Assembly (NCBI RefSeq): GCF_965229915.1 | Contig: NZ_CBDDJZ010000001.1 | Span: 1,178,001 to 1,242,000, forward strand | Direction of reading: 5' to 3' | From: Marinoscillum sp965229915 | Lineage (GTDB): Bacteria > Bacteroidota > Bacteroidia > Cytophagales > Cyclobacteriaceae | Length of the DNA stretch: 64,000 nt | Part shown: piece by piece, positions 25,240 to 33,919 of the stretch | How the letters are laid out: each line of letters begins with the position of its first letter | Position numbering within the stretch: the stretch's first letter is position 1 | The notes under the pieces: generated by a model | Databases searched by the model: none | What the model saw: the letters and a program-made list of their open reading frames with translations, nothing else | What the model was told of the DNA's origin: nothing | Made by a program: the position numbers and the translations under genes

Positions 25240-27147
25240 CTATTTTTCTGTTCTGAAAGGACTTGCGGGTAAGCCTTCCTTGTTATACAAATTGGCATCA
25301 TCCGGATTGTCTCCCCAGGCATACCTGACCTGACTGGGTTCCTTCACTTTTTCGCTCCAGACAATCACTTGGTCTCCCTCCACCTTGGCTTTCGCCCAAA
25401 CGAATTTCCCATCTGGACCAGCAATCGCAAATGCTTTCACATAACCATACTTGTCGTTCACTTCCAGACCGCTCCCTATGTTGGAAAAAGTGAGAATAGC
25501 TTTTCCGTTTTCTATGGTTATCTTTTCGAACGTTGGGCCAGAGTGAACCACCTCCATATCATAGGCTACTTTCTCTGCGGACATGGCTAGTCGATAACCC
25601 ACATCCTTTTTGTTTCTCGGGTGAATGTCATTGGCTTCTCCTATGTCAATGATCACGGCCTGGCCGGTTTTAGGTAGTGAAAGTGTCATGGATTGTGCCT
25701 CTCGCAGTTCTGCCCAGCTACTGTTTTTTGGCTGCTCGTCAGGAGCCATAAAGTTGGCCAACTGCACCCAGATAAACGGAAACTCCTGCCCAAACTGCTG
25801 CCTCCAATCATTGATCATGGCAGGAAACAGCTCGCGGTATTGCATGGAATTGCGGGTATTGTTCTCTCCCTGGTACCAAATTACACCCTTGATGGCTAAA
25901 TCAGTGATTGGAGCAATCATGGCATTGTACAAACAGGTAGGAAAATCATTAGGACCCATCGCAGGTCCTCCGAATGAGGATGATACCACTGCGGGTTTGT
26001 ACTTCCAGTCTCCGGCTAAAGAAATCTTTTCAGAGCCAATTTTTAAAAAAAGCTGATCTGCCTCTCCATAGATACCTCCACCTCCTACTCCATCTGTCAC
26101 TCGAATGACCAGCCAGTTGACACCCGGCTTCAATACTTCGCCCTTCACAGCATACGTTCTCTCCTGAGTCCAGTCCGTCATCCGGCCGATAAACTGTCCA
26201 TTGATGTAGGTATCATCGATATCATCTATTGGTCCCAGACTAAGTGTAGCTGCCAACACTTGATCTTCGGATAGTTCAAAAGACTTAGCAAACCAGATGA
26301 TACCATCCTCATTACCTATCTTCGTACTTTCCCAGATTTTTGGCATTTCGATGCTTTCCCAGGATTGATACTCACTTTCACTGAGGCTGAACCATTTCTG
26401 ATTCATACCAGGCTCTTTGGCCAGAGCTGTTTGATATTGAGTCATCATTTCTTGAGATTTCTCAGTTCGCTCTACATATGCTGACTTATCAAGGTTCTGA
26501 AATCCATCTACAGCGGTTAATGCTTCCCAACTCATCCAGGTCTCTATGTCTGTGCCGCCCCATGAGCTATGGATCAAACCAACCGGTATATTCAAATCAT
26601 TGTTGAGCTGCCTGCCAAAATGATAAGCCACAGCCGAAAAATTAGGCGTTGACTCGGGACTGCTGATGGCCCATCCACTAGTCGTCACATCGCTTTCTGG
26701 CTTGGCAGCCATATCCTTTTCTATGGTGAACAACCGGATATTGGGGTTTTGACTTTCAGCAATTGATTCTGGACCATTGTTCGTTTGGAACAGTGGCCAC
26801 TCCATGTTGGACTGTCCACTACCTATCCACACATCACCAATAAGTACATTGGTGAGGGTCAGATCTTCAGTAGATCCAGATATGTTCATTGTGAAAGGTC
26901 CACCGAAATTCATTGGTTTCAATTGCACCTTCCACTCTCCAGACTTGGATGCTTTCGTTTCTACTGTCTGGCCGTTAAAACTTACAGCAATGGATTCTTT
27001 GGGGTTGGCTGTCCCCCAAATCTTGACTGGTTGGTCGCGCTGCAAGACCATGTGATCGCCAAAGACATTGGCTACCTTTAGTTGTGCATTGGTGATTAAT
27101 GCATGCGCCAACAGTAGAACTATGGGGAGAATTCTCTTTATCATCAT
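25240..27147 (-). CDS. Sialate-O-acetylesterase-family (SGNH) carbohydrate esterase
   Basis: A 635-residue secreted protein starting MMIKRILPIVLLLAHALITNAQ; the longer frame from 27183 adds 12 residues with no signal character. SGNH blocks: the nucleophile serine in WIGSGQSNMEWP near 110, the Gly/Asn blocks GLIHSSWGGTDIETW and IWYQGENNTR, and the Asp-x-x-His pair in DIGEANDIHPRNK. A jelly-roll insert (about 280-370, IDDIDDTYINGQFIG) splits the catalytic domain, as in acetyl-xylan esterases of this family. In a PUL it most likely removes acetyl groups from the target polysaccharide rather than from sialic acid. A -7 box at 27195 suggests an additional internal promoter. Confidence 0.85.
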   Translation of the reverse strand: MMIKRILPIVLLLAHALITNAQLKVANVFGDHMVLQRDQPVKIWGTANPKESIAVSFNGQTVETKASKSGEWKVQLKPMNFGGPFTMNISGSTEDLTLTNVLIGDVWIGSGQSNMEWPLFQTNNGPESIAESQNPNIRLFTIEKDMAAKPESDVTTSGWAISSPESTPNFSAVAYHFGRQLNNDLNIPVGLIHSSWGGTDIETWMSWEALTAVDGFQNLDKSAYVERTEKSQEMMTQYQTALAKEPGMNQKWFSLSESEYQSWESIEMPKIWESTKIGNEDGIIWFAKSFELSEDQVLAATLSLGPIDDIDDTYINGQFIGRMTDWTQERTYAVKGEVLKPGVNWLVIRVTDGVGGGGIYGEADQLFLKIGSEKISLAGDWKYKPAVVSSSFGGPAMGPNDFPTCLYNAMIAPITDLAIKGVIWYQGENNTRNSMQYRELFPAMINDWRQQFGQEFPFIWVQLANFMAPDEQPKNSSWAELREAQSMTLSLPKTGQAVIIDIGEANDIHPRNKKDVGYRLAMSAEKVAYDMEVVHSGPTFEKITIENGKAILTFSNIGSGLEVNDKYGYVKAFAIAGPDGKFVWAKAKVEGDQVIVWSEKVKEPSQVRYAWGDNPDDANLYNKEGLPASPFRTEK

Positions 27148-27194
27148 TTTAGGATCATTTAATAAATGACCAAAGTTCGGCAATCAAACACAAG

Positions 27195-27202
27195 CAAACG
27201 TA
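27195..27202 (-). promoter_or_regulatory. Possible internal promoter (-7 box) before the esterase gene
   Basis: The minus strand reads TACGTTTG followed by C, an exact TAnnTTTG match, 47 bases before the chosen esterase start and inside the gap between two PUL A genes. The -33 element is not clear. Confidence 0.35.
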
Positions 27203-27239
27203 CATTTTACGCCATAATCTGGTACTCATTTGTCATTCA

Positions 27240-28301
27240 CTATTCTCCTGACGGTTTCTTGAGAGGCTCATTCAGTGGTTTTGGCTCACCAAATAATGGA
27301 TTACCATTCAAATCCCAGGTAAAGGATTGAATGCGAATGGATCGATCACCCCCACAACCTTGACCGGCCTGAGGGTTGGCGTGATAGATGATCCAGTCTT
27401 CTGCCCCATCTTTAGACTTGAAAAAGCTATTGTGTCCTGGACCAAAGGCATTTCCAGCAGGATTCTGAGTAAAAACTGGCTCTTCAGACTTTTTCCATGA
27501 AGCTGGATCCATCAGGTCTGCATCGGTCTCGGCAGTCAACATCCCAAGTGAATAGCCATCCGTCCAGCACCCACCAGCAGAATAGATGAGATGCACCTTG
27601 TCGCCATGTTTGAGGATTTGTGGCCCTTCAGTCACCGTTGGTGACACCTCATTGGTCTCCCAACCAAACTCTGGCTTGGTGAGTAATACTCGTTCTCCAA
27701 CTGGTGTCAAAGGATCTTTCATCTCGCAGATGTAAATATCTTGTCGCACATTCTCATCTCCTTCCCAGCCGGACCATAGGTAATAGAGCTGATCCTTGTG
27801 CTCGAATAATGTCCCGTCGATGGCCCACTTATCTCCTGGCAATTCCAACTGCCCATGATCCACCCATGTACCAGCGAATGGATCTGCACTTGCATTCTCC
27901 ACCACAAACATTCGGTGGTTGTAGTTATCACCATCGTCTGCAGCATAGTAGATGTACCATTTACCATGGTAGCGATGGATCTCTGGTGCCCAGATTTCTT
28001 TGGAGTTAGGACCGGAGGCTGGTGGTGTCCAAACTACCTGTTTTTTAGCTTCGGACAAATCGGACATGATTTCACTCCGATACAGCGTCAGGTTATTGCC
28101 AGTGGTGAACGTTAAATAATAAGCATCCTCCTCCTGCCATACCCACGGATCTGGCCCTGAGGTGTGTATGGGGTTACGAAACATGGAATCATCATCCTGC
28201 TGCTTCTCCTCAACTTTTTTTTCGTTTTCAATGCTCGTGCAAGCAGATGCCAACATGATGATGCCTAATACTGACAAGATGAACATTTCTTTCCTGGACA
28301 T
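27240..28301 (-). CDS. GH43 lipoprotein, arabinofuranosidase-like
   Basis: A 353-residue protein starting MSRKEMFILSVLGIIMLASACTS, a clear lipoprotein signal; this start is 10 bases after the upstream stop, and the 17 extra codons to 28352 would overlap that gene. Catalytic positions: Asp in HTSGPDPWVW, Asp in KWAIDGTLFEHKD, and Glu in TVTEGPQILKHGD. The WAPEIHRYHGKWYIYYAAD segment and overall length resemble exo-alpha-1,5-L-arabinofuranosidases (possibly subfamily 26), which would fit the GH93-like gene two genes further upstream in the unit. Subfamily assignment is tentative. Confidence 0.87.
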   Translation of the reverse strand: MSRKEMFILSVLGIIMLASACTSIENEKKVEEKQQDDDSMFRNPIHTSGPDPWVWQEEDAYYLTFTTGNNLTLYRSEIMSDLSEAKKQVVWTPPASGPNSKEIWAPEIHRYHGKWYIYYAADDGDNYNHRMFVVENASADPFAGTWVDHGQLELPGDKWAIDGTLFEHKDQLYYLWSGWEGDENVRQDIYICEMKDPLTPVGERVLLTKPEFGWETNEVSPTVTEGPQILKHGDKVHLIYSAGGCWTDGYSLGMLTAETDADLMDPASWKKSEEPVFTQNPAGNAFGPGHNSFFKSKDGAEDWIIYHANPQAGQGCGGDRSIRIQSFTWDLNGNPLFGEPKPLNEPLKKPSGE

Positions 28302-28311
28302 GATATTTGCT

Positions 28312-29289
28312 TTATTTGGTGACCTGCTTGGGTATGATGACCTGATCCTCATCTACCTCAAACTCAAACTGTTTGCTCTTCCTATTCCATTTCTTGATGA
28401 TCGGAACAATTCGTGTTCGTCTTGGACTCACTTGATCTGCACTGTTGTGTACATGGTAAACGTAATGCAATTGATCATTAGGTCCTGTGAAAAGATCTCC
28501 ATGACCAGACCCGTTTTCGCCGACTATGGACCTGTGTAGAATCGGATTACTCTCGTTTTTAACCCATGGACCGTAAGGAGAATCTGCTATGGCGTAGCCC
28601 ATAGCATAGTCGATGTTCATGAAATGGTTGGCCGAGTAAAATAGGTAATACTGATCTTTCAATTTAATAACTGTGGGTCCTTCCATAATCGGATCAGATT
28701 TGTAAAGTGGCGTAGCTTCCCAATCTTCAGTTTGATCAAAACATTTAGTTAAAGTTTCCGGCTTTATCTCACCCGCCTCCAGATCAAACTCGGCCACCCA
28801 CAGGTAATTTCCACGGTTGAACCTGACGTGATAGAGATAGTATTTGCCGTCATCATCTTTGAAAATGTAGGAGTCGATGTTCTTTTCAGAGCCATCAATT
28901 GGACCTACTTCTTCCTGCCGGAAGGGTCCCATCAAGGAATTAGAAGTTGTTAACACGGTCTGTTCATTGGCCGTATGGGTGAGGTAGTAAGTGGATCCTT
29001 CCTTAATAATCTGTGGAGCCCAAAATCCCCAGGTTCCAAAAGTGTTGTCCCCTTCATTTAGGATCATATATAGTGAATCACTTTGCCCAGCTGGAACGGT
29101 CCAAGATTTTAAATCTTTCGATTCTAAAATTGAAAACCCAAGTGGTTTACGATTTTTTGTCCCGATCAAATAATAGGTTTCTCCCTCCTGGTAAATGGTA
29201 GGGTCTGCAAGAAATATCTCCTTTGATTGCTGTGCCATTACCTGTACGGCTACAAAAAGGATCAGTGAACAGACTATGTGGTGTTTCAT
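28312..29289 (-). CDS. GH43 secreted glycosidase
   Basis: A 325-residue protein with a signal peptide (MKHHIVCSLILFVAVQVMAQQ) and a single five-bladed propeller. Triad: Asp in IFLADPTIYQE, Asp in NIDSYIFKDDDG, Glu in IMEGPTVIKLKD. The segment GSGHGDLFTGPNDQLHYVYH carries the conserved histidine region. Activity is probably on terminal arabinofuranose, galactose or xylose; the subfamily is not clear. It follows the GH43-like gene by 31 bases in PUL A. Confidence 0.88.
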   Translation of the reverse strand: MKHHIVCSLILFVAVQVMAQQSKEIFLADPTIYQEGETYYLIGTKNRKPLGFSILESKDLKSWTVPAGQSDSLYMILNEGDNTFGTWGFWAPQIIKEGSTYYLTHTANEQTVLTTSNSLMGPFRQEEVGPIDGSEKNIDSYIFKDDDGKYYLYHVRFNRGNYLWVAEFDLEAGEIKPETLTKCFDQTEDWEATPLYKSDPIMEGPTVIKLKDQYYLFYSANHFMNIDYAMGYAIADSPYGPWVKNESNPILHRSIVGENGSGHGDLFTGPNDQLHYVYHVHNSADQVSPRRTRIVPIIKKWNRKSKQFEFEVDEDQVIIPKQVTK

Positions 29290-29320
29290 TTTACAAATTG
29301 TTTTGGTTGATTCCTTGAAG

Positions 29321-30343
29321 TTATTGTTGCTTATCTATACCGAATTCGGTGACTAGCTGATCATATTCCTCACTGCTGATGGTAATCATACAGCCATGAC
29401 GCACCTTAGGAGGCATGCTGTATTTATCCCAATCAGAAAAGAAGGTGTAACCTGATATCTGATACCAGGGACCATCCAGCTGATCGGCGACCGATAAGCC
29501 GTAGGAAACACCAGGATATTGCTCATAATAGAGGTACCATACCTCTCCGTTAGGCGACGGAATGAGCATGGGTGCTTCTCGAAAATTTGGACTTATAGGG
29601 TCTGACAAATCCTTATACGGACCAAATAGATTATCTGAGCTGGCAATGCGAATGGTTTTGCCCGTCACCCAATCCAGTGTAGGATATCGCTCATCTTTAA
29701 TAATTGCCCAGTACTTTCCTTCAGCATTTCGGATGAAAACATCGATTGTTCCCATGTCCCAATCAAATAGTTTGTTTGGCACCTCTGAAAATTCCTTCAA
29801 ATCCCTGGAGGTGACATAAAGAGTACGTTGACTTGCCCAATACCTCTCTGGATCCTCTTTGGTTCCCTCCTCGTGTGGAGTATGCCAGGTCATCACATAC
29901 TGTCTGCTATTCTTATCGTAATAAAGCTTCGGTGCTCCTATACGCTGGAGTGGCTGATAGTTGGGTGTTTTCTTGAGATCAGGGGTAAACACACTGTGCT
30001 TCTTCCAGGAGATCAGGTCCTCTGACACCCAAATAGTAATATCTGGTGAGGCATCACTTTCATTTCCGGCAATGTAATAACGGTCGTCGTGCCCCTTTAC
30101 AATGTCTGGATGTCCATGATACTCCTCAAAAACACGTTTTCCATTATTCAGCCGATACCAATGCAGCCCATCCAAACTAACAGAATAATAGAGTTCACCA
30201 TAATCATCGTGTGTCATGTGAGCAAAAAGATAGGCTTCATTGACGGGCCGCTCTCCAGCCTTAACTTGCCCTGGAGGATCTGGCTGCTGAGCCCAAGCCA
30301 AGGCAGCTAGAAGCATTAGGGTCGTTGATAGTATACATTTCAT
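29321..30343 (-). CDS. Divergent GH43-like five-bladed propeller, secreted
   Basis: A 340-residue protein with signal peptide MKCILSTTLMLLAALAWAQQ. Repeating blade motifs such as YYSVSLDGLHWYRL, IWVSEDLISWKKH, YVTSRDLKEFSEV and IASSDNLFGPYKDL mark a clan-F-like propeller. Possible catalytic carboxylates are Asp in GHPDIVKGHDD, Asp in MGTIDVFIRNAEG and Glu in NFREAPMLIPSP. The motifs around them differ from the other three GH43 proteins here (EAP instead of EGP), so it may belong to a distant GH43 subfamily or a neighbouring family. Placement in PUL A supports a role in glycan side-chain removal. Confidence 0.7.
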   Translation of the reverse strand: MKCILSTTLMLLAALAWAQQPDPPGQVKAGERPVNEAYLFAHMTHDDYGELYYSVSLDGLHWYRLNNGKRVFEEYHGHPDIVKGHDDRYYIAGNESDASPDITIWVSEDLISWKKHSVFTPDLKKTPNYQPLQRIGAPKLYYDKNSRQYVMTWHTPHEEGTKEDPERYWASQRTLYVTSRDLKEFSEVPNKLFDWDMGTIDVFIRNAEGKYWAIIKDERYPTLDWVTGKTIRIASSDNLFGPYKDLSDPISPNFREAPMLIPSPNGEVWYLYYEQYPGVSYGLSVADQLDGPWYQISGYTFFSDWDKYSMPPKVRHGCMITISSEEYDQLVTEFGIDKQQ

Positions 30344-30425
30344 TCCTTCTCTAATTAAACCATGTGATGGCTGGTCACTTTTGAGCCGAGGCTATCCAGC
30401 AACCAGACCATCAGCAGGTGTGTAT

Positions 30426-32681
30426 TTAATTCTTTATAATTCGTTCTTTAACTGATAAGTTTTTAGCAGTTAATTCGAGTAAGTAGATACCGGTAGAGAG
30501 CTTATCCAGACTCAACTCAAGTGAGTTCTGACCTTGGATCAACTGTGTGTTTTGTTTATAAACAACCTGCCCAGCTGCATTCAACAAACGAATGCTACCG
30601 ACTCCTTTTGATGAATGACTAAACAGAATACTCAGTTTTTCTGTGGTTGGGTTCGGAAAGATTTCCAATTCCACTTTATCGACCTTTTGTTCTGCGGTCA
30701 CAAGTCGCTGACTCTGGGTAACCGATTCCAGAGACCATCGCTGACAGTCACCACCGATCCACTCCCATTGCTGCACATTGGCACCATCCGCAGTAGCACA
30801 TTCTGACACATCGAGCACCTTCAATCCATTCTTGGAGGTGATCTTGTAAAAGCCTGGCTCTACCTCTTCGAATCCCCACTTTTGGCAATCAGCTCCTGTA
30901 CCTGTCCAGACCTGCACGTTACTTCCGCTTGTGGACGAGCATCCATTTACATCCAGGGCCAAACCACTGGCATTGCTAATGATTTCATAGTACCCATCGG
31001 ATGTGGTATTAATACTCCATCGCTGGCAGTTGGCACCATTCCATGGCCACTGCTGCACGTTTGCTCCCACTGAGGTAGAACATCCCGAAACGTCCAATAC
31101 TTTGTTGCTGTTTTTGGAGGTAATTCGGTACGATCCTGTGGGCACTTCATTGGGACTAACAGGCTCCAGTCTCCACTGCTGACAGTCACCACCGAGCCAT
31201 TCCCACTGCTGAACATTCTGTCCATCCGCATCGGAGCATGCATCTACATCGAGCACTCTGCCGCTATTCTTTGAAACCAATCGATAATAACCAGCGCCCG
31301 TTGGCTCGATGTACCATCTCTGGCAGTCAGCTCCATTCCATGGCCATTGCTGCACATTGCCTCCATTGACAGATGAACAACCAGCCACCTCCAGTACTTT
31401 ACCACTTTGCTGAGAGGTAATCCGATATTCTCTATTTCCAAGGTATTCGAGTTCCCATCGCTGACAATCACCACCAGCCCATGGCCATTGCTGTACATTC
31501 GCACCATCAGCTGTGCTGCAAGCATTTACATCCAGTGCTTTTCCACTATGCTTAGCAGTCAACCGATAAACACCATCTGCAAAAGGGACATTGAATGTAC
31601 CAACTCCCGCGTACACGCGACATTCCTTATTGGCCAGCTGAACCACTTCAGTACCTCCAGCCCCTGCAACAAACTGAGTGCTATAGTTGCTGCAAGGATT
31701 TGTGCCATCACTAGGTGTAAACAATGGAGCTGATCGCTCTGCCCATAGCCCGGTACCATTGGTGGAGTTTACCATGTATTTCTTCCCATTCTCTGCCACG
31801 TCTACATTGGCACCATTTCGAAGAACCTGACCTGCTACGAGTAATTCTCCATTTGTGGTGCCATTATCAATCCAGGTAACTGTAGGAGCATGTGAGAAGT
31901 GGTTGCCTGATACCGATTCGATTCGACTACCGATATTGCCAATGGCTCCCCAATTCACGCCATCTGAAGATGTTCTGATAAAGGCATCACAGTTGTAAGT
32001 AGGGCCACATATTTCATAAACCATCACATAATCACCATTTGGCAACTTGCTGATGGTGGGCATCCCTGGTCGCTGATCATTGTCGGCAATACCGATATCA
32101 AATACTTCACCTCCCCATGTGGCACCTCCATCTGTAGAGATTTTGTGGGCGATCAGCTGGTTGTAACCTGAGCCCTTATGTTCTTCAGAGGCATAGTACA
32201 TGACCAATCGCCCCAGATCATCTATGATGAATTCTGCTTCCCATAAACCTGTGTTTCCTGTCACTGGTGTAGAAAAATAGCTCCAACTATTACCCTGATC
32301 CGTACTCTTGTAGATTTTGATTGCACGGCTTGCTGGTGCAGCTCCATCATGAGCCGATACCGCCCAAAACAGGGTACCCGCAGTAGTACTCCCCAGGTTT
32401 TGAGGGACCTCATACAATTCACTGCAACAAGTGTTGGCAAAACCAGTCTCAGTGATGGTGGTAATCTGAGACCAGCTGAGACCATCATCTGTACTTTGGT
32501 AAATACGACCGGCACCAATAACATCAAAGCTCGCAATGAGTCTGCCATTAGCGGAACCATTGGCTTTCAGCCGGATCAATCTCGGGTAGAAGGAGTCTAC
32601 ATCCTCCAGCAGCACCTCTTGTGATTTCACAGCGAGGCACAGAAATAACAATAGAAATAGTGATGTGAGTTTTTTCATCAT
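30426..32681 (-). CDS. Secreted GH93-like (BNR) propeller with tandem ricin-type lectins and type IX sorting domain
   Basis: A 751-residue protein. After the signal peptide (MMKKLTSLFLLLFLCLAVKSQ), an N-terminal sialidase-like six-bladed propeller covers about 22-360, with Asp-box motifs STDDGLSW, STDQGNSW, STDGGATW and SSDGVNW. The segment MPTISKLPNGDYVMVYEICG resembles GH93 exo-alpha-1,5-L-arabinanases, which cut arabinobiose from arabinan; a sialidase or other BNR enzyme is the alternative. About 365-655 holds six ricin-B QxW repeats (two beta-trefoils, CBM13-like). The C-terminus (IFPNPTTEKLSILF to KERIIKN) is a type IX secretion signal, placing the enzyme outside the outer membrane. It lies between the GH5-like and GH43-like genes. 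Confidence 0.78.
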   Translation of the reverse strand: MMKKLTSLFLLLFLCLAVKSQEVLLEDVDSFYPRLIRLKANGSANGRLIASFDVIGAGRIYQSTDDGLSWSQITTITETGFANTCCSELYEVPQNLGSTTAGTLFWAVSAHDGAAPASRAIKIYKSTDQGNSWSYFSTPVTGNTGLWEAEFIIDDLGRLVMYYASEEHKGSGYNQLIAHKISTDGGATWGGEVFDIGIADNDQRPGMPTISKLPNGDYVMVYEICGPTYNCDAFIRTSSDGVNWGAIGNIGSRIESVSGNHFSHAPTVTWIDNGTTNGELLVAGQVLRNGANVDVAENGKKYMVNSTNGTGLWAERSAPLFTPSDGTNPCSNYSTQFVAGAGGTEVVQLANKECRVYAGVGTFNVPFADGVYRLTAKHSGKALDVNACSTADGANVQQWPWAGGDCQRWELEYLGNREYRITSQQSGKVLEVAGCSSVNGGNVQQWPWNGADCQRWYIEPTGAGYYRLVSKNSGRVLDVDACSDADGQNVQQWEWLGGDCQQWRLEPVSPNEVPTGSYRITSKNSNKVLDVSGCSTSVGANVQQWPWNGANCQRWSINTTSDGYYEIISNASGLALDVNGCSSTSGSNVQVWTGTGADCQKWGFEEVEPGFYKITSKNGLKVLDVSECATADGANVQQWEWIGGDCQRWSLESVTQSQRLVTAEQKVDKVELEIFPNPTTEKLSILFSHSSKGVGSIRLLNAAGQVVYKQNTQLIQGQNSLELSLDKLSTGIYLLELTAKNLSVKERIIKN
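30722..31590 (-). repeat. Six tandem ricin-type QxW repeats (coding)
   Basis: Six units of about 47 codons, each ending in a Q-x-W...DCQ/NCQ-x-W pattern (QQWPWAGGDCQRW, QQWPWNGADCQRW, QQWEWLGGDCQQW, QQWPWNGANCQRW, VQVWTGTGADCQKW, QQWEWIGGDCQRW). Six subdomains make two complete beta-trefoil lectin domains. The DNA is similar enough between units to look like recent internal duplication. Confidence 0.88.
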
Positions 32682-32731
32682 TTCTGGTTTTTTTTATAAA
32701 ACATTGATTTAATCACACCTGCTATTGTCAA

Positions 32732-33817
32732 TCAATCAGCGGAGGTCAATTCTTTTATTAGATCCACCTCCTCCTGGCTGTAGACAGATCCATCTTGTCT
32801 GAAAATGTCATGAAACCAAACCTCTGGTTCTTCACCAGATTCGATCGGTGTATCCCAAGCGTATATCGTATTGCTTTTGCCTGACACCAAGCCCCAGTTG
32901 AAAGCGCCAATCTTGTGTGCTTTGAGCATAGGCATAATGTCCTGGAAAGTGCTATTACGCGTTCTGGCCATGTATTCGGTACAGAGCATCGGTTTACCAT
33001 ACTGCTGCAAGGTGTCGATCATGGCAGCATGATGCGCACTGTCTTCGTAGTTGTGGTAGGTGATCACATCAGAGTTTTCCAGTTGAAACTTATTCAGGTT
33101 GGTAAGGGAATTGTTCCAAACCCCTGCCGATAGAGGCTGTGATGGGTTGACCTCACGGCCCCATTGAAATACCTTTTTGAGCAAAGGCAAAGATCTATCT
33201 CCATAACCAGAGTTGCCGGGTTCGTTGTACACGTCCCAAAGTAGAATACGCGAATCATCAGCAAAATGCTTCATGACATCTTTCACATAGACTTCCAAAT
33301 CGTTGACTAGCTCTGGCTGGTCGTATATCAGCTGCCCTGGATCTTGAATCCAGCCGGAGTTGTGGGTTCCGGTTTTAGGTTCTGGTTGCCTACCCGCCTG
33401 GTAAGTATTGTTCCAGCAGTCATCAAAAAACACAAACATGGTAGCAATACCATGACTGTCGGCTATCTTGAGATACTCTGCCATTCGGTTTTTAAAGCCT
33501 TCCTTATCCTGCTCCCAAGCAACATGATGCAGATACACCCGCATGGCATTCATTCCAATATCTTCGGCCCATCCGAGTTCTCGGTCAATAATTTTAGCAT
33601 CAAATGATTCAGCTTGCCAGGTCTCCAGTTGATTGATGGCCGAGCTTGGATTGAAGTTAGCTCCGCGATACCAGGGCTTGTCTTTGTACCAGCTATTGGC
33701 TTGCTGCTTGCTCCAGACTTCCCGGGCAAACGGCTTTTCCGTATTCGCATTTTCTTTTTTAGCTGGAGTACAAGCTACTACCAGCAGGATCAGGATCATT
33801 GGAATAAAAATCTTCAT
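32732..33817 (-). CDS. Clan GH-A glycoside hydrolase lipoprotein (GH5-like)
   Basis: A 361-residue protein with a lipoprotein signal (MKIFIPMILILLVVACTPAKK). TIM-barrel glycosidase features: WYRGANFNPSSAINQLETWQ near the start, GMNAMRVYLHHVAWEQD, the acid/base Glu in LLWDVYNEPGNSG and the nucleophile Glu in PMLCTEYMART. It resembles GH5/GH2-type retaining enzymes often annotated as beta-xylanase or cellulase-like; the true substrate is unclear. A mannanase would complement the downstream mannobiose route, but I see no sequence feature proving it. First enzyme gene after susD, separated from it by a strong hairpin at 33855-33904. Confidence 0.78.
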   Translation of the reverse strand: MKIFIPMILILLVVACTPAKKENANTEKPFAREVWSKQQANSWYKDKPWYRGANFNPSSAINQLETWQAESFDAKIIDRELGWAEDIGMNAMRVYLHHVAWEQDKEGFKNRMAEYLKIADSHGIATMFVFFDDCWNNTYQAGRQPEPKTGTHNSGWIQDPGQLIYDQPELVNDLEVYVKDVMKHFADDSRILLWDVYNEPGNSGYGDRSLPLLKKVFQWGREVNPSQPLSAGVWNNSLTNLNKFQLENSDVITYHNYEDSAHHAAMIDTLQQYGKPMLCTEYMARTRNSTFQDIMPMLKAHKIGAFNWGLVSGKSNTIYAWDTPIESGEEPEVWFHDIFRQDGSVYSQEEVDLIKELTSAD

Positions 33818-33854
33818 ATCAGGAAGGTTGGATTTAAATAATTGTCAATTAGCA

Positions 33855-33904
33855 ATAGCTACCTGCAGGAGGCGGCCCCCACCACCTCCGCAGGTTGTAG
33901 CTAT
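33855..33904 (-). terminator. Strong hairpin between susD and the downstream glycosidase genes
   Basis: ATAGCTAC (33855-33862) pairs with GTAGCTAT (33897-33904), and inside it GGAGGCGG-side and CCACCTCCGCAG-side bases form a further GC-rich stem. No T tract follows on the minus strand, so it may act as an mRNA stabiliser or partial attenuator that lets susC/susD be more abundant than the enzymes, rather than a full terminator. Confidence 0.6.
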
Positions 33905-33919
33905 CTAACTTAAAATGGT

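Noticed and set aside
25240..27147. Sialic-acid metabolism, from the sialate-O-acetylesterase family name
   Set aside because: No sialic acid lyase, kinase or transporter is nearby; the family includes plant-polysaccharide deacetylases and the GH43 neighbours favour that reading.
30722..31590. Regularly spaced repeats that could suggest a CRISPR array
   Set aside because: The period is about 140 bases, in frame, and encodes ricin-type QxW repeats.
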